Positions 17,758 through 27,428 are shown, counted from the stretch's first letter. The stretch is DNA of 64,000 nt from Bacteroidota bacterium (GCA_005882315.1 VBAR01000001.1:693736-757735); one strand, 5' to 3'. Notes: generated from the sequence alone by a model not told the origin. A program made the numbers and translations.

Positions 17758-19341
17758 TTATTTTCCTTTATACTGCGGAATCAATCCATTTGCCAGCTCC
17801 ACCATCTTCTTAATTCCATCTTCCGGCAGGTTTCCTTTCTTGAATTCAGCAAGAACTTCAGGCAATTTGTTATCCATTTCCATCAGGAAGTGTTCTTCAA
17901 ATTCCCTTACTTTTTTCACCGGCACATCTCTTATCAAACCGTTTGTACCAAGATATATAATTGCCACTTGCTTTTCTACTGAGAATGGAGTGTATTGAGG
18001 TTGTTTCAGGATCTCCACGTTTCTTCCACCTTTATCAATTACACTTTTAGTAGCAGCATCAAGATCGCCACCGAATCTTGAGAAAGCTTCCATCTCACGA
18101 TAAAGTGCCTGGTCCAGTTTCAATGTACCTGCAACTTTTTTCATTGATTTGATCTGCGCATTACCACCCACACGGCTTACGGAAATACCTACGTTGATCG
18201 CAGGACGAATGCCGGCATTGAACAGGTTACCTTCAAGGAAGATCTGTCCGTCAGTGATTGAGATTACATTTGTCGGGATATAAGCTGATACGTCACCGGC
18301 TTGTGTTTCGATAATTGGCAATGCTGTTAATGAACCACCACCTTTTACCAAATGTTTGATTGAATCCGGTACATCATTCATTTGCTTTGCAACATTGTCA
18401 TCAGTAATAATTTTTGCAGCTCTTTCAAGCAAACGGCTATGCAGATAGAATACGTCACCAGGATAAGCTTCACGACCAGGAGGACGACGCAATAACAATG
18501 AAACTTCACGATAAGCAACCGCCTGTTTAGAAAGATCATCATAAACGATCAATGCAGGACGTCCGGTATCACGGAAGAATTCGCCGATCGCAGCACCCGC
18601 AAACGGAGCATAGAACTGCAACGGAGCAGGGTCACTTGCAGAAGCTGCAACAATAATTGAATACTGCATTGCACCAGCTTCTTGTAAAGTCTTCATAACA
18701 CCAGCAATGGTTGATGCTTTCTGACCGATCGCAACATATATACAATACACAGGTTTACCTGCATCAAAAAATTCTTTCTGGTTAATAATTGTATCAACAC
18801 AAATTGCTGTCTTACCAGTCTGGCGGTCACCGATCACCAGCTCACGTTGTCCACGACCGATCGGGATCATCGCATCGATCGCTTTGATACCAGTTTGCAA
18901 AGGTTCTTTTACAGGTTCACGGAAAATTACTCCCGGTGCTTTTCTTTCGAGCGGCATTTCATAACGTTCGCCTGTTATTGGTCCTTTACCATCTATCGGT
19001 TCACCTAATGTGTTTACCACACGGCCAACCATTCCTTCGCCAACTTTAATAGAAGCGATCTGCCCGGTGCGTCGAACTCTTGAACCTTCACTTATTCCAC
19101 CAGTTTCTCCCATCAATACCACACCCACATTATCTTCTTCAAGATTTTGCGCAATTGCACGAACGCCGTTTTCAAATTCTACCAGTTCACCATAGCCAAC
19201 ATTGCCCAATCCATATACAAGGGCAATTCCGTCACCCACCTGTAACACGGTACCAACTTCTTCAAGTTCTGCTGCGGAGCTAAAATTGCTTAACTGCTCA
19301 CGCAGTATTGCACTTATTTCTTCCGGTTTCATTTTTACCAT
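17758..19341 (-). CDS. atpA: F-type ATP synthase subunit alpha
   Basis: 527 residues from the ATG at 19339-19341 ([20 protein letters not shown]), which matches the usual N-terminus of Bacteroidota alpha subunits. An in-frame ATG at 19398 would translate a REP-like repeat (PKPPFRGWG) and is rejected. The Walker A motif GDRQTGKTA lies near residue 170, with the alpha signature [14 protein letters not shown] near 370. The regulatory alpha subunit alternates with beta in the F1 head. It is the last gene of atpB-E-F-H-A. The gamma gene, which usually follows alpha, is not here. Confidence 0.97.
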   Translation of the reverse strand: MVKMKPEEISAILREQLSNFSSAAELEEVGTVLQVGDGIALVYGLGNVGYGELVEFENGVRAIAQNLEEDNVGVVLMGETGGISEGSRVRRTGQIASIKVGEGMVGRVVNTLGEPIDGKGPITGERYEMPLERKAPGVIFREPVKEPLQTGIKAIDAMIPIGRGQRELVIGDRQTGKTAICVDTIINQKEFFDAGKPVYCIYVAIGQKASTIAGVMKTLQEAGAMQYSIIVAASASDPAPLQFYAPFAGAAIGEFFRDTGRPALIVYDDLSKQAVAYREVSLLLRRPPGREAYPGDVFYLHSRLLERAAKIITDDNVAKQMNDVPDSIKHLVKGGGSLTALPIIETQAGDVSAYIPTNVISITDGQIFLEGNLFNAGIRPAINVGISVSRVGGNAQIKSMKKVAGTLKLDQALYREMEAFSRFGGDLDAATKSVIDKGGRNVEILKQPQYTPFSVEKQVAIIYLGTNGLIRDVPVKKVREFEEHFLMEMDNKLPEVLAEFKKGNLPEDGIKKMVELANGLIPQYKGK

Positions 19342-19356
19342 ATAATCTTGTTTTTG

Positions 19357-19561
19357 CCCCCAACCCCTAAAGGGGGGTTTTGGAATTTTATTTTTCAATA
19401 CAGCAACGTAGGGATTCGATGCTCTTATTTTTATTTATGTAACAAACAACAGTAGTTCTATTTTACTTCTGTTGCGTCGCACTCTTCAACATTCTGTAAT
19501 TCTAGTCATCAATATAAAGAACTCCTCCAACTAAGTTCCCCCTTTAGGGGGACAGGGGGTT
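19357..19561. repeat. REP-like inverted repeat pair between atpH and atpA
   Basis: C5-AA-CCCCTAAAG-G5 at 19357-19377 and CCCCCTTTAGGGGG plus ACAGGGGGTT at 19538-19561 are inverted copies of a GC-rich palindrome in an AT-rich genome. They bound a 160-base core that also contains TCTGTTGCGTCGCACTCTT (19468-19486), found again at 29856. The right copy overlaps the atpH stop codon and the left copy ends 15 bases before the atpA start. The arrangement resembles a paired REP/MITE-type element. Confidence 0.6.
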
Positions 19562-20123
19562 ACCTTACCTTATAAATGAAATCGTTATTCTCAAACAATT
19601 TTCCTATCTGCTTAAAATCGTACGCTACACTTGCGTCAACCAATTTATCGCCAGCCTGCATTATAATTCCGCCAATGATATCTTTATTTACGATCGTTTC
19701 CAGTTCTAAATTTTGTATGTCAGTAGTCGATTTAATAAATCGAACAATCCCTTCCTTTAGTTCATCACTTAGCGGAACCGCAGTTGTCACTTTTACTATA
19801 CGAATTTTTTTATACTCTTTATACTGTCTTATAAATTCAGTGCTTATTTCCGGCAAACCACCTTCTCTTCCCTTAGTAATTAGTAACTGTATAAATGAAG
19901 CAGTCAACTGACCGATGTTATCCTTTGCAACTGCCATTACGATCTTTCCTTTTGCATCAGATTTAATTACCGGGCTGCGGAGCATATTTACAAAATCCGG
20001 GTTGCTTTTGCATACCGATTGCAACCATTCCATATCTGCAAATGCTTTATCCAGCTCGTTTCTTTCTATAGCTAGTCCGAGCAGTGATTTAGCATACCGT
20101 GTTGCTATTCGTACGTTAGACAT
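19560..20123 (-). CDS. atpH: F-type ATP synthase subunit delta
   Basis: 187 residues, typical for delta (OSCP). The N-terminal helical domain starts VRIATRYAKSLLGLAIERNE, and the C-terminal part has the conserved VTTAVPLSDELKEGIV and IGGIIMQAGDKLVDASV. Delta forms the stator connection between the F1 head and the b subunit. The gap to atpF is 4 bases. Its stop codon overlaps a REP-like repeat. Confidence 0.95.
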   Translation of the reverse strand: MSNVRIATRYAKSLLGLAIERNELDKAFADMEWLQSVCKSNPDFVNMLRSPVIKSDAKGKIVMAVAKDNIGQLTASFIQLLITKGREGGLPEISTEFIRQYKEYKKIRIVKVTTAVPLSDELKEGIVRFIKSTTDIQNLELETIVNKDIIGGIIMQAGDKLVDASVAYDFKQIGKLFENNDFIYKVR

Positions 20124-20127
20124 TTTA

Positions 20128-20625
20128 CTAATTCAGTTTTATTTCATTCACAAGTCCCTTGATATAGGCTTCCTGTGATTCTTTATTGTCCAATTCCCTT
20201 CTTAATATTTTCTCAGAAACTTCGATCACCATTTTACCTACCTGGTTCTTTACATCTGTAATAGCACCCATCTTTTGCGCTTCAATTGCAGCCAGCGCCT
20301 CTGCAATGATCTTTGATCCTTCGGCTTTTGCAGTTTCTTTTGATTCATTGATGATCTTTTCTTTTGTTTCTCTTGCTTCTTTCAGCATCATAGCTCTTTC
20401 TTCACGGGCCTGAACCAATAAAGCTTCATGCTCACTTTTCATTTGCGCCATTTCTGCTTTTACTCTTTCCGCAGTTGACAATGCATCAGCAATACCTTGT
20501 TCACGTTGTTTTAAACCATTCGTGATTGCAGGCCATGCATATTTTTTAAGAATAAAGAACACGACTAAAAAAGCAACCAGTGTCCACATCAACAAGCCGA
20601 ACTCAGGTTTTAAGAGAGGATGCAT
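20128..20625 (-). CDS. atpF: F-type ATP synthase subunit b
   Basis: 165 residues: one N-terminal membrane helix (about 8-27, FGLLMWTLVAFLVVFFILKK) and a long charged coiled coil (about 45-140) that forms the peripheral stalk. The upstream gap of 80 bases to atpE holds no ORF. Confidence 0.95.
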   Translation of the reverse strand: MHPLLKPEFGLLMWTLVAFLVVFFILKKYAWPAITNGLKQREQGIADALSTAERVKAEMAQMKSEHEALLVQAREERAMMLKEARETKEKIINESKETAKAEGSKIIAEALAAIEAQKMGAITDVKNQVGKMVIEVSEKILRRELDNKESQEAYIKGLVNEIKLN

Positions 20626-20705
20626 ATATGTTTAATTTGAAATTTTTAAGTTAACTGCATCCGCCGCCCTGTGCTTTGGATGCAGTAATTTTTTCTGTCC
20701 TGGTA

Positions 20706-20951
<246 letters not shown>

Positions 20952-20975
20952 TTATTTGGTTGTTAAAAAAACAAA

Positions 20976-22175
20976 TTAATGAGCTGCATGGGCTTCATCG
21001 TGATGATGCTCTCCTTCAAATGCCTGACCGATAAACACTGCTGTAAGCATCGAGAAGATAAATGCCTGGATAAATGCAACTAATATTTCGATAAAATAAA
21101 TAAACACTGTAAACGCAATGGAAAAAATAGAGGTACCCCAACCTGCATACACATTTAATCCAGCAAAAATGAAAATGAGTGAAATGAGACATATAATAAT
21201 GATATGCCCAGCCACCATATTTGCAAAAAGTCGTATGATCAGTGCCATCGGCTTAATGAACAAACTCAACACCTCAACTGGAACTAGGATAAACTTAATA
21301 CCCAACGGCATTCCCGGCGGATTGAAGATATGACCCCAGTAATGTTTTTTAGAACTTGCAAGGATAACAATGAAAGAAATAATACCGAGTACTACAGTAA
21401 AAGCAATATTACCTGATACATTGGCCGTGCCGGGAATCAATCCGATGATATTATTGATAAGAATAAAAAAGAAAACGGTAAGCAAGTACGGTAAATATTT
21501 CTCCCATTTAGCGCCAAGATTTGGTTTTGCGACTTCATCGCGTACAAAAGCGATGACTGGCTCCATCAGGTTTTGCATTCCGGTTGGTGCAGTTTTTACT
21601 CCTTCACCTCTTTTATACTTTTTGGCAATAGATATCATTATCCAAACCAATAATGAAAGGGCAAGGATCATCTGCACTACGTTGCGTGTTAATGAAATAT
21701 CATAAACTGATACTGATTTATCAATCACTTTATTATTCTCAGCCAAAACAGGAACAATCTGCCCAACATTCAATCCTTCTTTTTTAACATCATGTCCTTC
21801 TGCAGTCAGCTCATCAAGATAATGCTGGTCTATTAGTCTATAATTCTTATACGGCTCATGTCCATGATGAAATTTTGATGACATGAAGAATTCGAACCCT
21901 CTTTCAGAAGAATAAAGAATAATTGGTAAGGGAATTCCAACTGGCTTTTTAGTGCCGTCTTTTTTAATAATATCAAAAAAATGGAACTCGTGACCGTCGA
22001 GAATATGTCCGAAAATGACTTCCTGGGCATTAAAAGTCGACTTCTTTTTCGGCTCATGTGGAGTGCCTTGCTCCGGCTCATGAGACTGCGCCAAAACAGG
22101 AGTAAAAAACAATATTGATAATACGCTGAAAGCCGCTACTGTAAAGGATTTCAATAATCTAGAAGTCATACCCAT
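20976..22175 (-). CDS. atpB: F-type ATP synthase subunit a, with long N-terminal extension
   Basis: 399 residues, much longer than the roughly 270 of E. coli. A signal-like hydrophobic segment (about 8-29, ending VLAQS) precedes a 120-residue extension expected in the periplasm, a known trait of Bacteroidota a subunits. About six membrane helices follow. The essential Arg is visible in LIIRLFANMVAGH near residue 318. The His-rich tail (EGEHHHDEAHAAH) is notable. Translation may begin at Met1 (22175) or Met3 (22169). It is the first gene of the operon, with a candidate -7 element just upstream. No atpI gene precedes it. Confidence 0.95.
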   Translation of the reverse strand: MGMTSRLLKSFTVAAFSVLSILFFTPVLAQSHEPEQGTPHEPKKKSTFNAQEVIFGHILDGHEFHFFDIIKKDGTKKPVGIPLPIILYSSERGFEFFMSSKFHHGHEPYKNYRLIDQHYLDELTAEGHDVKKEGLNVGQIVPVLAENNKVIDKSVSVYDISLTRNVVQMILALSLLVWIMISIAKKYKRGEGVKTAPTGMQNLMEPVIAFVRDEVAKPNLGAKWEKYLPYLLTVFFFILINNIIGLIPGTANVSGNIAFTVVLGIISFIVILASSKKHYWGHIFNPPGMPLGIKFILVPVEVLSLFIKPMALIIRLFANMVAGHIIIICLISLIFIFAGLNVYAGWGTSIFSIAFTVFIYFIEILVAFIQAFIFSMLTAVFIGQAFEGEHHHDEAHAAH

Positions 22176-22189
22176 CCCGAAATTTGGCG

Positions 22190-22197
22190 CAAAGATA
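22190..22197 (-). promoter_or_regulatory. Candidate -7 element of the atp operon
   Basis: TATCTTTG on the minus strand matches TAnnTTTG and lies 15 bases before the first atpB codon, implying a very short leader. No clear -33 TTTG is seen at the expected distance. Confidence 0.4.
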
Positions 22198-22297
22198 AGG
22201 GGGTGGGTGGTAAAAACCTTAGTAACATTGAAAAAATGCAGCCTGTTTTATGGCCTGTTTTCCGCAAAGGTTTTCGGTGAATAAGCTGCCTTGTATA

Positions 22298-24073
22298 TCA
22301 GGCTATTTCGGCCTTTTTCTCGAACTGCATCTGGTAGAGTTTATAATAAAAGCCGTTTTGTTTCATCAGTTCTTCATGGCTTCCTATTTCCTTTAACTCT
22401 CCTTTGTCCAACACAATTATCTTATGCGCCTTGCGGATAGTGGAAAGCCGATGGGCAATAACAATAGAAGTTCTTCCGGCAATCATTTTATCAATCGCAT
22501 GCTGAATAAGCATTTCACTTTCTGTGTCAACAGATGAAGTGGCTTCATCCAATACTAATATGGAGGGATTATATAATAATGCACGGATAAAGGAAAGTAG
22601 TTGCCGCTGACCCAATGAAAGTGTGGCACCCCGTTCCATTACATCATAATGATACCCGCCCGGCAAAGTCATAATGAAATCATGTATATCAATCAGCATT
22701 GCCGCTTCCATTACATCATTTTCAGAAATCGAAGGATTGCGCAACGTGATATTTTCAAGAACAGAACCAGAGAAAAGAAAAACATCCTGCAGCACTACGC
22801 CAACATTCTTTCTTAAATCATCAACAGGATATTCTTCTATGTTCTTATCATCAATTTTTATTTCACCTTTCTGCGGATGATAAAGCCTATTCAATAAACT
22901 GATAATTGTTGTTTTGCCGCTACCGGTATGGCCAACAATAGCAACCGTTTCGCCAGGATTAACTTTAAACGAAAGATCTTTTAAAACATAATTCTCATCT
23001 GTATACGCAAAGGAGAGATTCTCGAATTCAATTTTCCCTTTGAAATGAGTTGGCTTCTCTATTCTGAATTCTGAATCCTGAATTCTGTCTGCTCCTGGCG
23101 TAACATCCGGATTATCCAACACCTTAAACACTCTTTCTCCAGCGATCATTCCCATTTGCAATACATTGAATTTATCGGCAATTACCCGAAGCGGTCTGAA
23201 CAAGAGATTTAAACAAAGAATAAATGACATGATGGTACCTACATCTGCCTTTTGCCCTGAACCATACCATACGATAAGCCCAATTGCCAATGCAGAAACA
23301 ATTTCCACTACCGGAAAGAAAACAGAGTATGCAAAAATTGCTTTGATATTCGCATTGCGGTGTTCCTTATTAATGGCTTTAAATTTTTCAAATTCTTTGT
23401 CCTCAGCTGCAAAAGCCTGCACTACCTGCATACCGGTAAGATGTTCCTGAACAAAAGCATTCAAAGCAGCTACTGCATTTCTTACTTTATGAAAAGACCG
23501 GTTCACACTTTCCTTAAAATAATAAGTAGCCAAAAGAATGATGGGAAACGGGATCAGCGCAATCAGTGAAAGTTGCCAATCAGTAATAAACATATAAAGT
23601 AATACAGCAACTATCGAAAGAAGATCGGCAATGATCGGCACGAGGCCTTCGGCGAAAATATCATTGATAGATTCAATATCATTTACTGTTCTTGTAGTAA
23701 GTGTACCGATTGGTGTAGTATCAAACTGGCGGAGGTTGAGGTTGAGGATTTTTTTATACACTGCTACCCGCATATCTCTTACCACTGTTTGCCCAAGCCA
23801 TGAAGTAAGAAAGGAAAATAAAAATCGTAAGGCTGTTTCAGCCAGGATAATTCCAACCTGGATGATAGTGATCCAGATTATCATTTCTTCCACCTTATTG
23901 GCAATATGCTTATTCACTGTTTGCTGAATAAGCATCGGCCGGATCGGCGTAATAATAGCCAAAATGATAGCTAAAGCGACCGACCAATAAAATTTTTTCT
24001 TATACGGAGATGCATAAGAAAAGATGCGGCGGAGCAAGCTAAAATCAAATAATTTCTTTTTACCAGCGGGCAT
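22298..24073 (-). CDS. ABC exporter with fused membrane and ATPase domains (MsbA-like)
   Basis: 591 residues: six membrane helices (about 20-310), then an ATPase domain with Walker A GHTGSGKTT (near 380), signature LSLGQRQ, Walker B ILVLDEATSS and the H-loop AHRLS. This half-transporter layout works as a homodimer and exports lipids, lipid A precursors or drugs. A heptamer repeat (ATTCTGA, about four copies) is translated in the linker just before the ATPase domain (IQDSEFRIEK), so this gene has absorbed a repeat without losing its frame. It is monocistronic or nearly so. A symbol such as msbA is not assigned because the substrate is unknown. Confidence 0.88.
   Translation of the reverse strand: MPAGKKKLFDFSLLRRIFSYASPYKKKFYWSVALAIILAIITPIRPMLIQQTVNKHIANKVEEMIIWITIIQVGIILAETALRFLFSFLTSWLGQTVVRDMRVAVYKKILNLNLRQFDTTPIGTLTTRTVNDIESINDIFAEGLVPIIADLLSIVAVLLYMFITDWQLSLIALIPFPIILLATYYFKESVNRSFHKVRNAVAALNAFVQEHLTGMQVVQAFAAEDKEFEKFKAINKEHRNANIKAIFAYSVFFPVVEIVSALAIGLIVWYGSGQKADVGTIMSFILCLNLLFRPLRVIADKFNVLQMGMIAGERVFKVLDNPDVTPGADRIQDSEFRIEKPTHFKGKIEFENLSFAYTDENYVLKDLSFKVNPGETVAIVGHTGSGKTTIISLLNRLYHPQKGEIKIDDKNIEEYPVDDLRKNVGVVLQDVFLFSGSVLENITLRNPSISENDVMEAAMLIDIHDFIMTLPGGYHYDVMERGATLSLGQRQLLSFIRALLYNPSILVLDEATSSVDTESEMLIQHAIDKMIAGRTSIVIAHRLSTIRKAHKIIVLDKGELKEIGSHEELMKQNGFYYKLYQMQFEKKAEIA
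23061..23087. repeat. Heptamer repeat inside the ABC exporter gene
   Basis: Units ATTCTGA, ATTCTGA, ATCCTGA, ATTCTG follow in tandem with a 7-base period. They encode the linker between the membrane and ATPase domains. Confidence 0.7.
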
Positions 24074-24092
24074 TTATAAAATTATGAAGGAG

Positions 24093-24100
24093 CAAATGTA
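24093..24100 (-). promoter_or_regulatory. Candidate -7 element of the MsbA-like gene
   Basis: TACATTTG on the minus strand, 20 bases before the start codon, matches TAnnTTTG. No convincing -33 element is visible. Confidence 0.35.
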
Positions 24101-24117
24101 GAAACCAGTCGATTACT

Positions 24118-26388
24118 TTAATTGCCACTTAAGGAATTTGTGACAAACTTCCGTTCCGACTTGTTTTCTGCTATTTTATAGGCTTTGATGTATAAGGCAC
24201 CGAGGTTTTTATACGGCGGAATATAATCTTCGAAGCCATCAGCATTACCAGTACGGGCCCTGAACTTTTTCCAGAAAGGTATCCATTCAATATCTTTTCC
24301 TGCTTGCAATTCTTCAAGTATCAAATCGGTAAATGGTTGGTTGATCCTTCCCATTCCGATTTGTTTGGATGCCATGATATGTGCATCCTCTGCTTTTACC
24401 AATACATCATGTATTAAGTGATAACCACCGCATGAACCAAGGAAAACGATTTTTGATGAAGGAAACATTTGTTCAATAGTAGATGGCGCTGTATAACTGT
24501 GACCACGGTGAATTGTGATAGTTGGTTTGATCTTATTTTTTACCAGGTATTCACACAATGCTTTTTGTGCAGCTTCATCTTCACTTGTTTCCTGCGGTAA
24601 AGCACGGTTTGCATATACAGTGATCGGCTTGCCTTTTAATGATGTTGCTGTCATCCAGTAATCATTCATAGACACTTTCCACCCGTTTCTTCTGAAATAC
24701 CCAACAGATGAATTAAAAATTCCCATATCCGATTTTTCGCCGTAAAAAAAGACCTGCATGATAATCCTGCCACTGTCATTCTGTAATGCTTTGTTGGTCA
24801 CTTCATACACAGGTGGTATGCCTAACTCTGCTGTCAAGTCGATCTTTTGTGTGGTATCAGCGGATAAAAACAGCTTCTCAAGGATATTATAAATATTCAT
24901 CCCATGCATATTTGATGGGTCATTGGTTCTTGCAAAACGATCAGCATTTCTTTTATAATTCAATTTTATATTCTGCAGCATTTCGTCCGCCACAGGTTTA
25001 AGCGTTTCAGCAATGCTTGCATAACTGTCGGCCACATCAACTCCATCTTCCAATTCGCCGGTTTTCTCCAGGTTGCTAACAAAGGCACGCATCAACACTT
25101 TGGCTTTATCATCTGTTTCTGTTTTTGAAAATGTGCTGAGAAAATTATCGAGTGTATTATAGCCTGCCGCCATTTTTATAAAGCGACGGTATTTATCAAA
25201 TTTCACCAGCTCCAATAATGAATCCCCCTTTTGATTGATACGCTGCATCATTAAGGGATAAACTCCTTTGGTATAACTTGAAGTATAGATCACACCATCT
25301 GTTAATACGGTTGCATAATAAAGTTCCTGTGCATTTAGTTGCTGGATAATTGCAAAACGAACAGCTGGGTTATCTACTTCATGCAAGCCATTAATGGTAT
25401 TGATAAAAACAGTCTCCGCCTTTTTCTGCAACATGACCGTAAGGTCTTTAAACCCGAAAGCTGTGTCTTTATTAATAGCACGGCTTACATAATCCATTTG
25501 AGTTTTTACCATCAGCTTATAATACGCAATCGAGTCACTCGTTACTGCATCCAGTTCTTCAAATGTTATTTTGCCATTTACAATATTATCAAGGAAGGGA
25601 AAATAGAGTCGGCCACTTTTACTCCTGGCCATTTTGGAAACTGTTTTGATAAATGGATCATCAATATTGCGAATAACTGTTCCTAATTTATTATTGGCTG
25701 CGGCATAATCATACAATTCATCTACACGTTTTCTTGCAACAGTTCGGATAAGGCTATCAGCAAACCATACACCCGGATACTCGGTTAGTATCTTAAAAAT
25801 TCTATCCGGGTACAGAGTACAGTATTTCAACACCAGTATTTCCTTACATTTAGCAAGGCCTGCATTATTTTCAAAAGCAATTGTTTTGGTAAGTGGGGCT
25901 GCTACCTCCCATTCTAACTCATTAAAATAATGTTCAATAGTTGTTCCTTTCTTATTCAATTGCATGCACTGCCAGTATGCAGCTATTTGGTTGGGTAAAC
26001 TAACCGGATTATAGTCGCGGCTTCTCCATCCTTTTAATATATCCTGCAAATACTCTCTCATGCCCCGCAGATATCTCACTTTATTATTATGGTTCAACGT
26101 TGAATCCTTTTCGATCTTATACAGTAAATCTCTTATCTCCCAACGGGCAGAACGGGTGACCATATAATTTATCTCAGGATTATCAGAAACTTCAAGCTTA
26201 AAATCAGCTATTCCGTCATATTTAAGCATGTTTTTTTGCTCTGTTACTACTTGTTCGTGAAACAGCACCCTTTCGTGAGGTGGTTTAAATAATTTAAGCT
26301 TTAGGGTGTCGATTGTCTGAGCCGGCAATGAATTTGCCAGCAAAAAGAAGGCTGAATATGTAAGGATATGACGGGTAATCGATTTCAT
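24118..26388 (-). CDS. Large secreted protein with possible caspase-like His/Cys dyad
   Basis: 756 residues from the ATG at 26386-26388, which opens the signal peptide (MKSITRHILTYSAFFLLANS). An ATG 24 bases further upstream overlaps the promoter. The first 530 residues are helical without a recognised domain. The C-terminal third has alternating strands and helices, with ITIHRGHSYT (His627, His630) followed by IVFLGSCGGYH (Cys653). A strand-His-Gly-His then strand-x-S-Cys-Gly-Gly order resembles the His and Cys of clan CD peptidases (caspase, gingipain, CHAT), but the family is not established. It is probably periplasmic or exported. It has no T9SS sorting domain. Confidence 0.65.
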   Translation of the reverse strand: MKSITRHILTYSAFFLLANSLPAQTIDTLKLKLFKPPHERVLFHEQVVTEQKNMLKYDGIADFKLEVSDNPEINYMVTRSARWEIRDLLYKIEKDSTLNHNNKVRYLRGMREYLQDILKGWRSRDYNPVSLPNQIAAYWQCMQLNKKGTTIEHYFNELEWEVAAPLTKTIAFENNAGLAKCKEILVLKYCTLYPDRIFKILTEYPGVWFADSLIRTVARKRVDELYDYAAANNKLGTVIRNIDDPFIKTVSKMARSKSGRLYFPFLDNIVNGKITFEELDAVTSDSIAYYKLMVKTQMDYVSRAINKDTAFGFKDLTVMLQKKAETVFINTINGLHEVDNPAVRFAIIQQLNAQELYYATVLTDGVIYTSSYTKGVYPLMMQRINQKGDSLLELVKFDKYRRFIKMAAGYNTLDNFLSTFSKTETDDKAKVLMRAFVSNLEKTGELEDGVDVADSYASIAETLKPVADEMLQNIKLNYKRNADRFARTNDPSNMHGMNIYNILEKLFLSADTTQKIDLTAELGIPPVYEVTNKALQNDSGRIIMQVFFYGEKSDMGIFNSSVGYFRRNGWKVSMNDYWMTATSLKGKPITVYANRALPQETSEDEAAQKALCEYLVKNKIKPTITIHRGHSYTAPSTIEQMFPSSKIVFLGSCGGYHLIHDVLVKAEDAHIMASKQIGMGRINQPFTDLILEELQAGKDIEWIPFWKKFRARTGNADGFEDYIPPYKNLGALYIKAYKIAENKSERKFVTNSLSGN

Positions 26389-26400
26389 AAGCTGGATATA

Positions 26401-26408
26401 CAAAATTA
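26401..26408 (-). promoter_or_regulatory. Candidate -7 element of the large secreted protein gene
   Basis: TAATTTTG on the minus strand, 12 bases before the chosen ATG. It supports the shorter start over the one at 26412. No good -33 element is seen. Confidence 0.35.
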
Positions 26409-26564
26409 GCAAGCCGGGCCCAGATAATAGCTGTTTTCTTTATTTATCATTCAGACTGAATACAGTAGCATTTAGCGGGTTAGGTATTGTTAAATTTAAT
26501 TTTAGAGCCTCAAAATTGGCATTATTAATTTTGTATTAAGTCTGTATAAACAAATGGCCCTTAT

Positions 26565-26595
26565 TTTCTACTCCTGTAATTAACGGTTAGGTTTG
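26565..26595 (+). promoter_or_regulatory. Candidate promoter of the two-component system
   Basis: TTTC, a 19-base spacer, then TAGGTTTG: one mismatch in the -33 element and an exact -7. It ends 16 bases before the response-regulator ATG. Confidence 0.4.
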
Positions 26596-26611
26596 CAAAA
26601 ATTTCACCAGA

Positions 26612-27289
26612 ATGGATTCAAATACAAGAAAAATATTGATAGCTGACGATGAACCGGATATTCTGGAGATTTTAAAATATAACCTATCTGGCGAAGGTTA
26701 CCAGGTTATAACGGCTAAAGACGGAGATGAAGCGATTGACAGGGCCAAATTTTTCCATCCCGACCTGATCGTACTGGATATTATGATGCCGAAAAAGAAT
26801 GGTGTAGAGGTTTGTGAAATATTGCGGAAGCAACCCGCATTCAGGGAAACATTGATTTTATTCTTAACTGCATTAAGCGATGAAGGCACGCAATTAAAAG
26901 GTTTTGAAACAGGTGCTGACGATTATATCAGCAAACCCATTAGCCCAAAAATTTTTCTGAGCAAAGTAAACTCCCTGTTCCGGCGTTTAAAAAAATCGGA
27001 TAACAAAAGTGTAAAAGTAAACGGGCTGGAGATCGATCCGGAGAAATTTGTTGTTATTCACGAAGGAAAGGAGTTTGTTTTAGCTAAAAAAGAATTTGAA
27101 CTGCTCTACCTGCTTGCATCAAAACCGGGTCGTGTTTTTTTACGCAATGAAATACTCAGCCAGGTATGGGGAGCTGATGTAATAGTTGGCGATCGTACCA
27201 TTGATGTTCATATCCGCAAGATCCGCCAGAAACTTGGATTGGATTGCATCACTACAGTAAAAGGTGTGGGGTATAAGTTTGAGTTGTAG
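26612..27289 (+). CDS. Response regulator, OmpR/PhoB family
   Basis: 225 residues. The receiver domain (about 5-125) has the acidic pair D12-D13, the phospho-acceptor D56 (LIVLDIMMP), the switch T in FLTA and the Lys of YISKP. The C-terminal winged helix (about 133-223) has the typical ELLYLLASKPGRVFLRNEIL and DVHIRKIRQKLG. It is partnered with the histidine kinase downstream and probably controls transcription of envelope or nutrient genes. The stop codon lies inside the first unit of a heptamer repeat array that fills the gap between the two genes. Confidence 0.95.
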   Translation: MDSNTRKILIADDEPDILEILKYNLSGEGYQVITAKDGDEAIDRAKFFHPDLIVLDIMMPKKNGVEVCEILRKQPAFRETLILFLTALSDEGTQLKGFETGADDYISKPISPKIFLSKVNSLFRRLKKSDNKSVKVNGLEIDPEKFVVIHEGKEFVLAKKEFELLYLLASKPGRVFLRNEILSQVWGADVIVGDRTIDVHIRKIRQKLGLDCITTVKGVGYKFEL

Positions 27290-27424
27290 AATTCAGATGC
27301 AAGATGTCAGGTCCAGGATGCTGGATTCTTAATTTGAAAATTCACTTTCAACATTATCATTCTTCAATACCAGAAATCCAGCATCTGCTATCCCGAATCC
27401 AGTATCCAGAAACCAGTAACTTGC
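27286..27424. repeat. Inverted heptamer repeat arrays between regulator and kinase
   Basis: The left arm (27286-27327) has six 7-base units near C-[AT]-G-G-A-T-[GT], for example CAGGATG and CTGGATT. The right arm (27376-27424) has seven units near ATCCAGN, for example ATCCAGT and ATCCAGA. The arms are reverse complements of each other and enclose about 48 bases, so a long imperfect hairpin can form. The left arm begins at the regulator stop codon and the right arm ends 4 bases before the kinase ATG. Confidence 0.75.
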
Positions 27425-27428
27425 AATC

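Noticed and set aside
19342-19398. Longer N-terminus for atpA
   Set aside because: It would translate the REP-like repeat, and the residues do not match known alpha subunits. The ATG at 19339-19341 gives the normal start.
27286-27424. Regulator-kinase gap as a rho-independent terminator
   Set aside because: The inverted arms are long, imperfect and separated by about 48 bases, with no T tract, so a standard terminator is unlikely.
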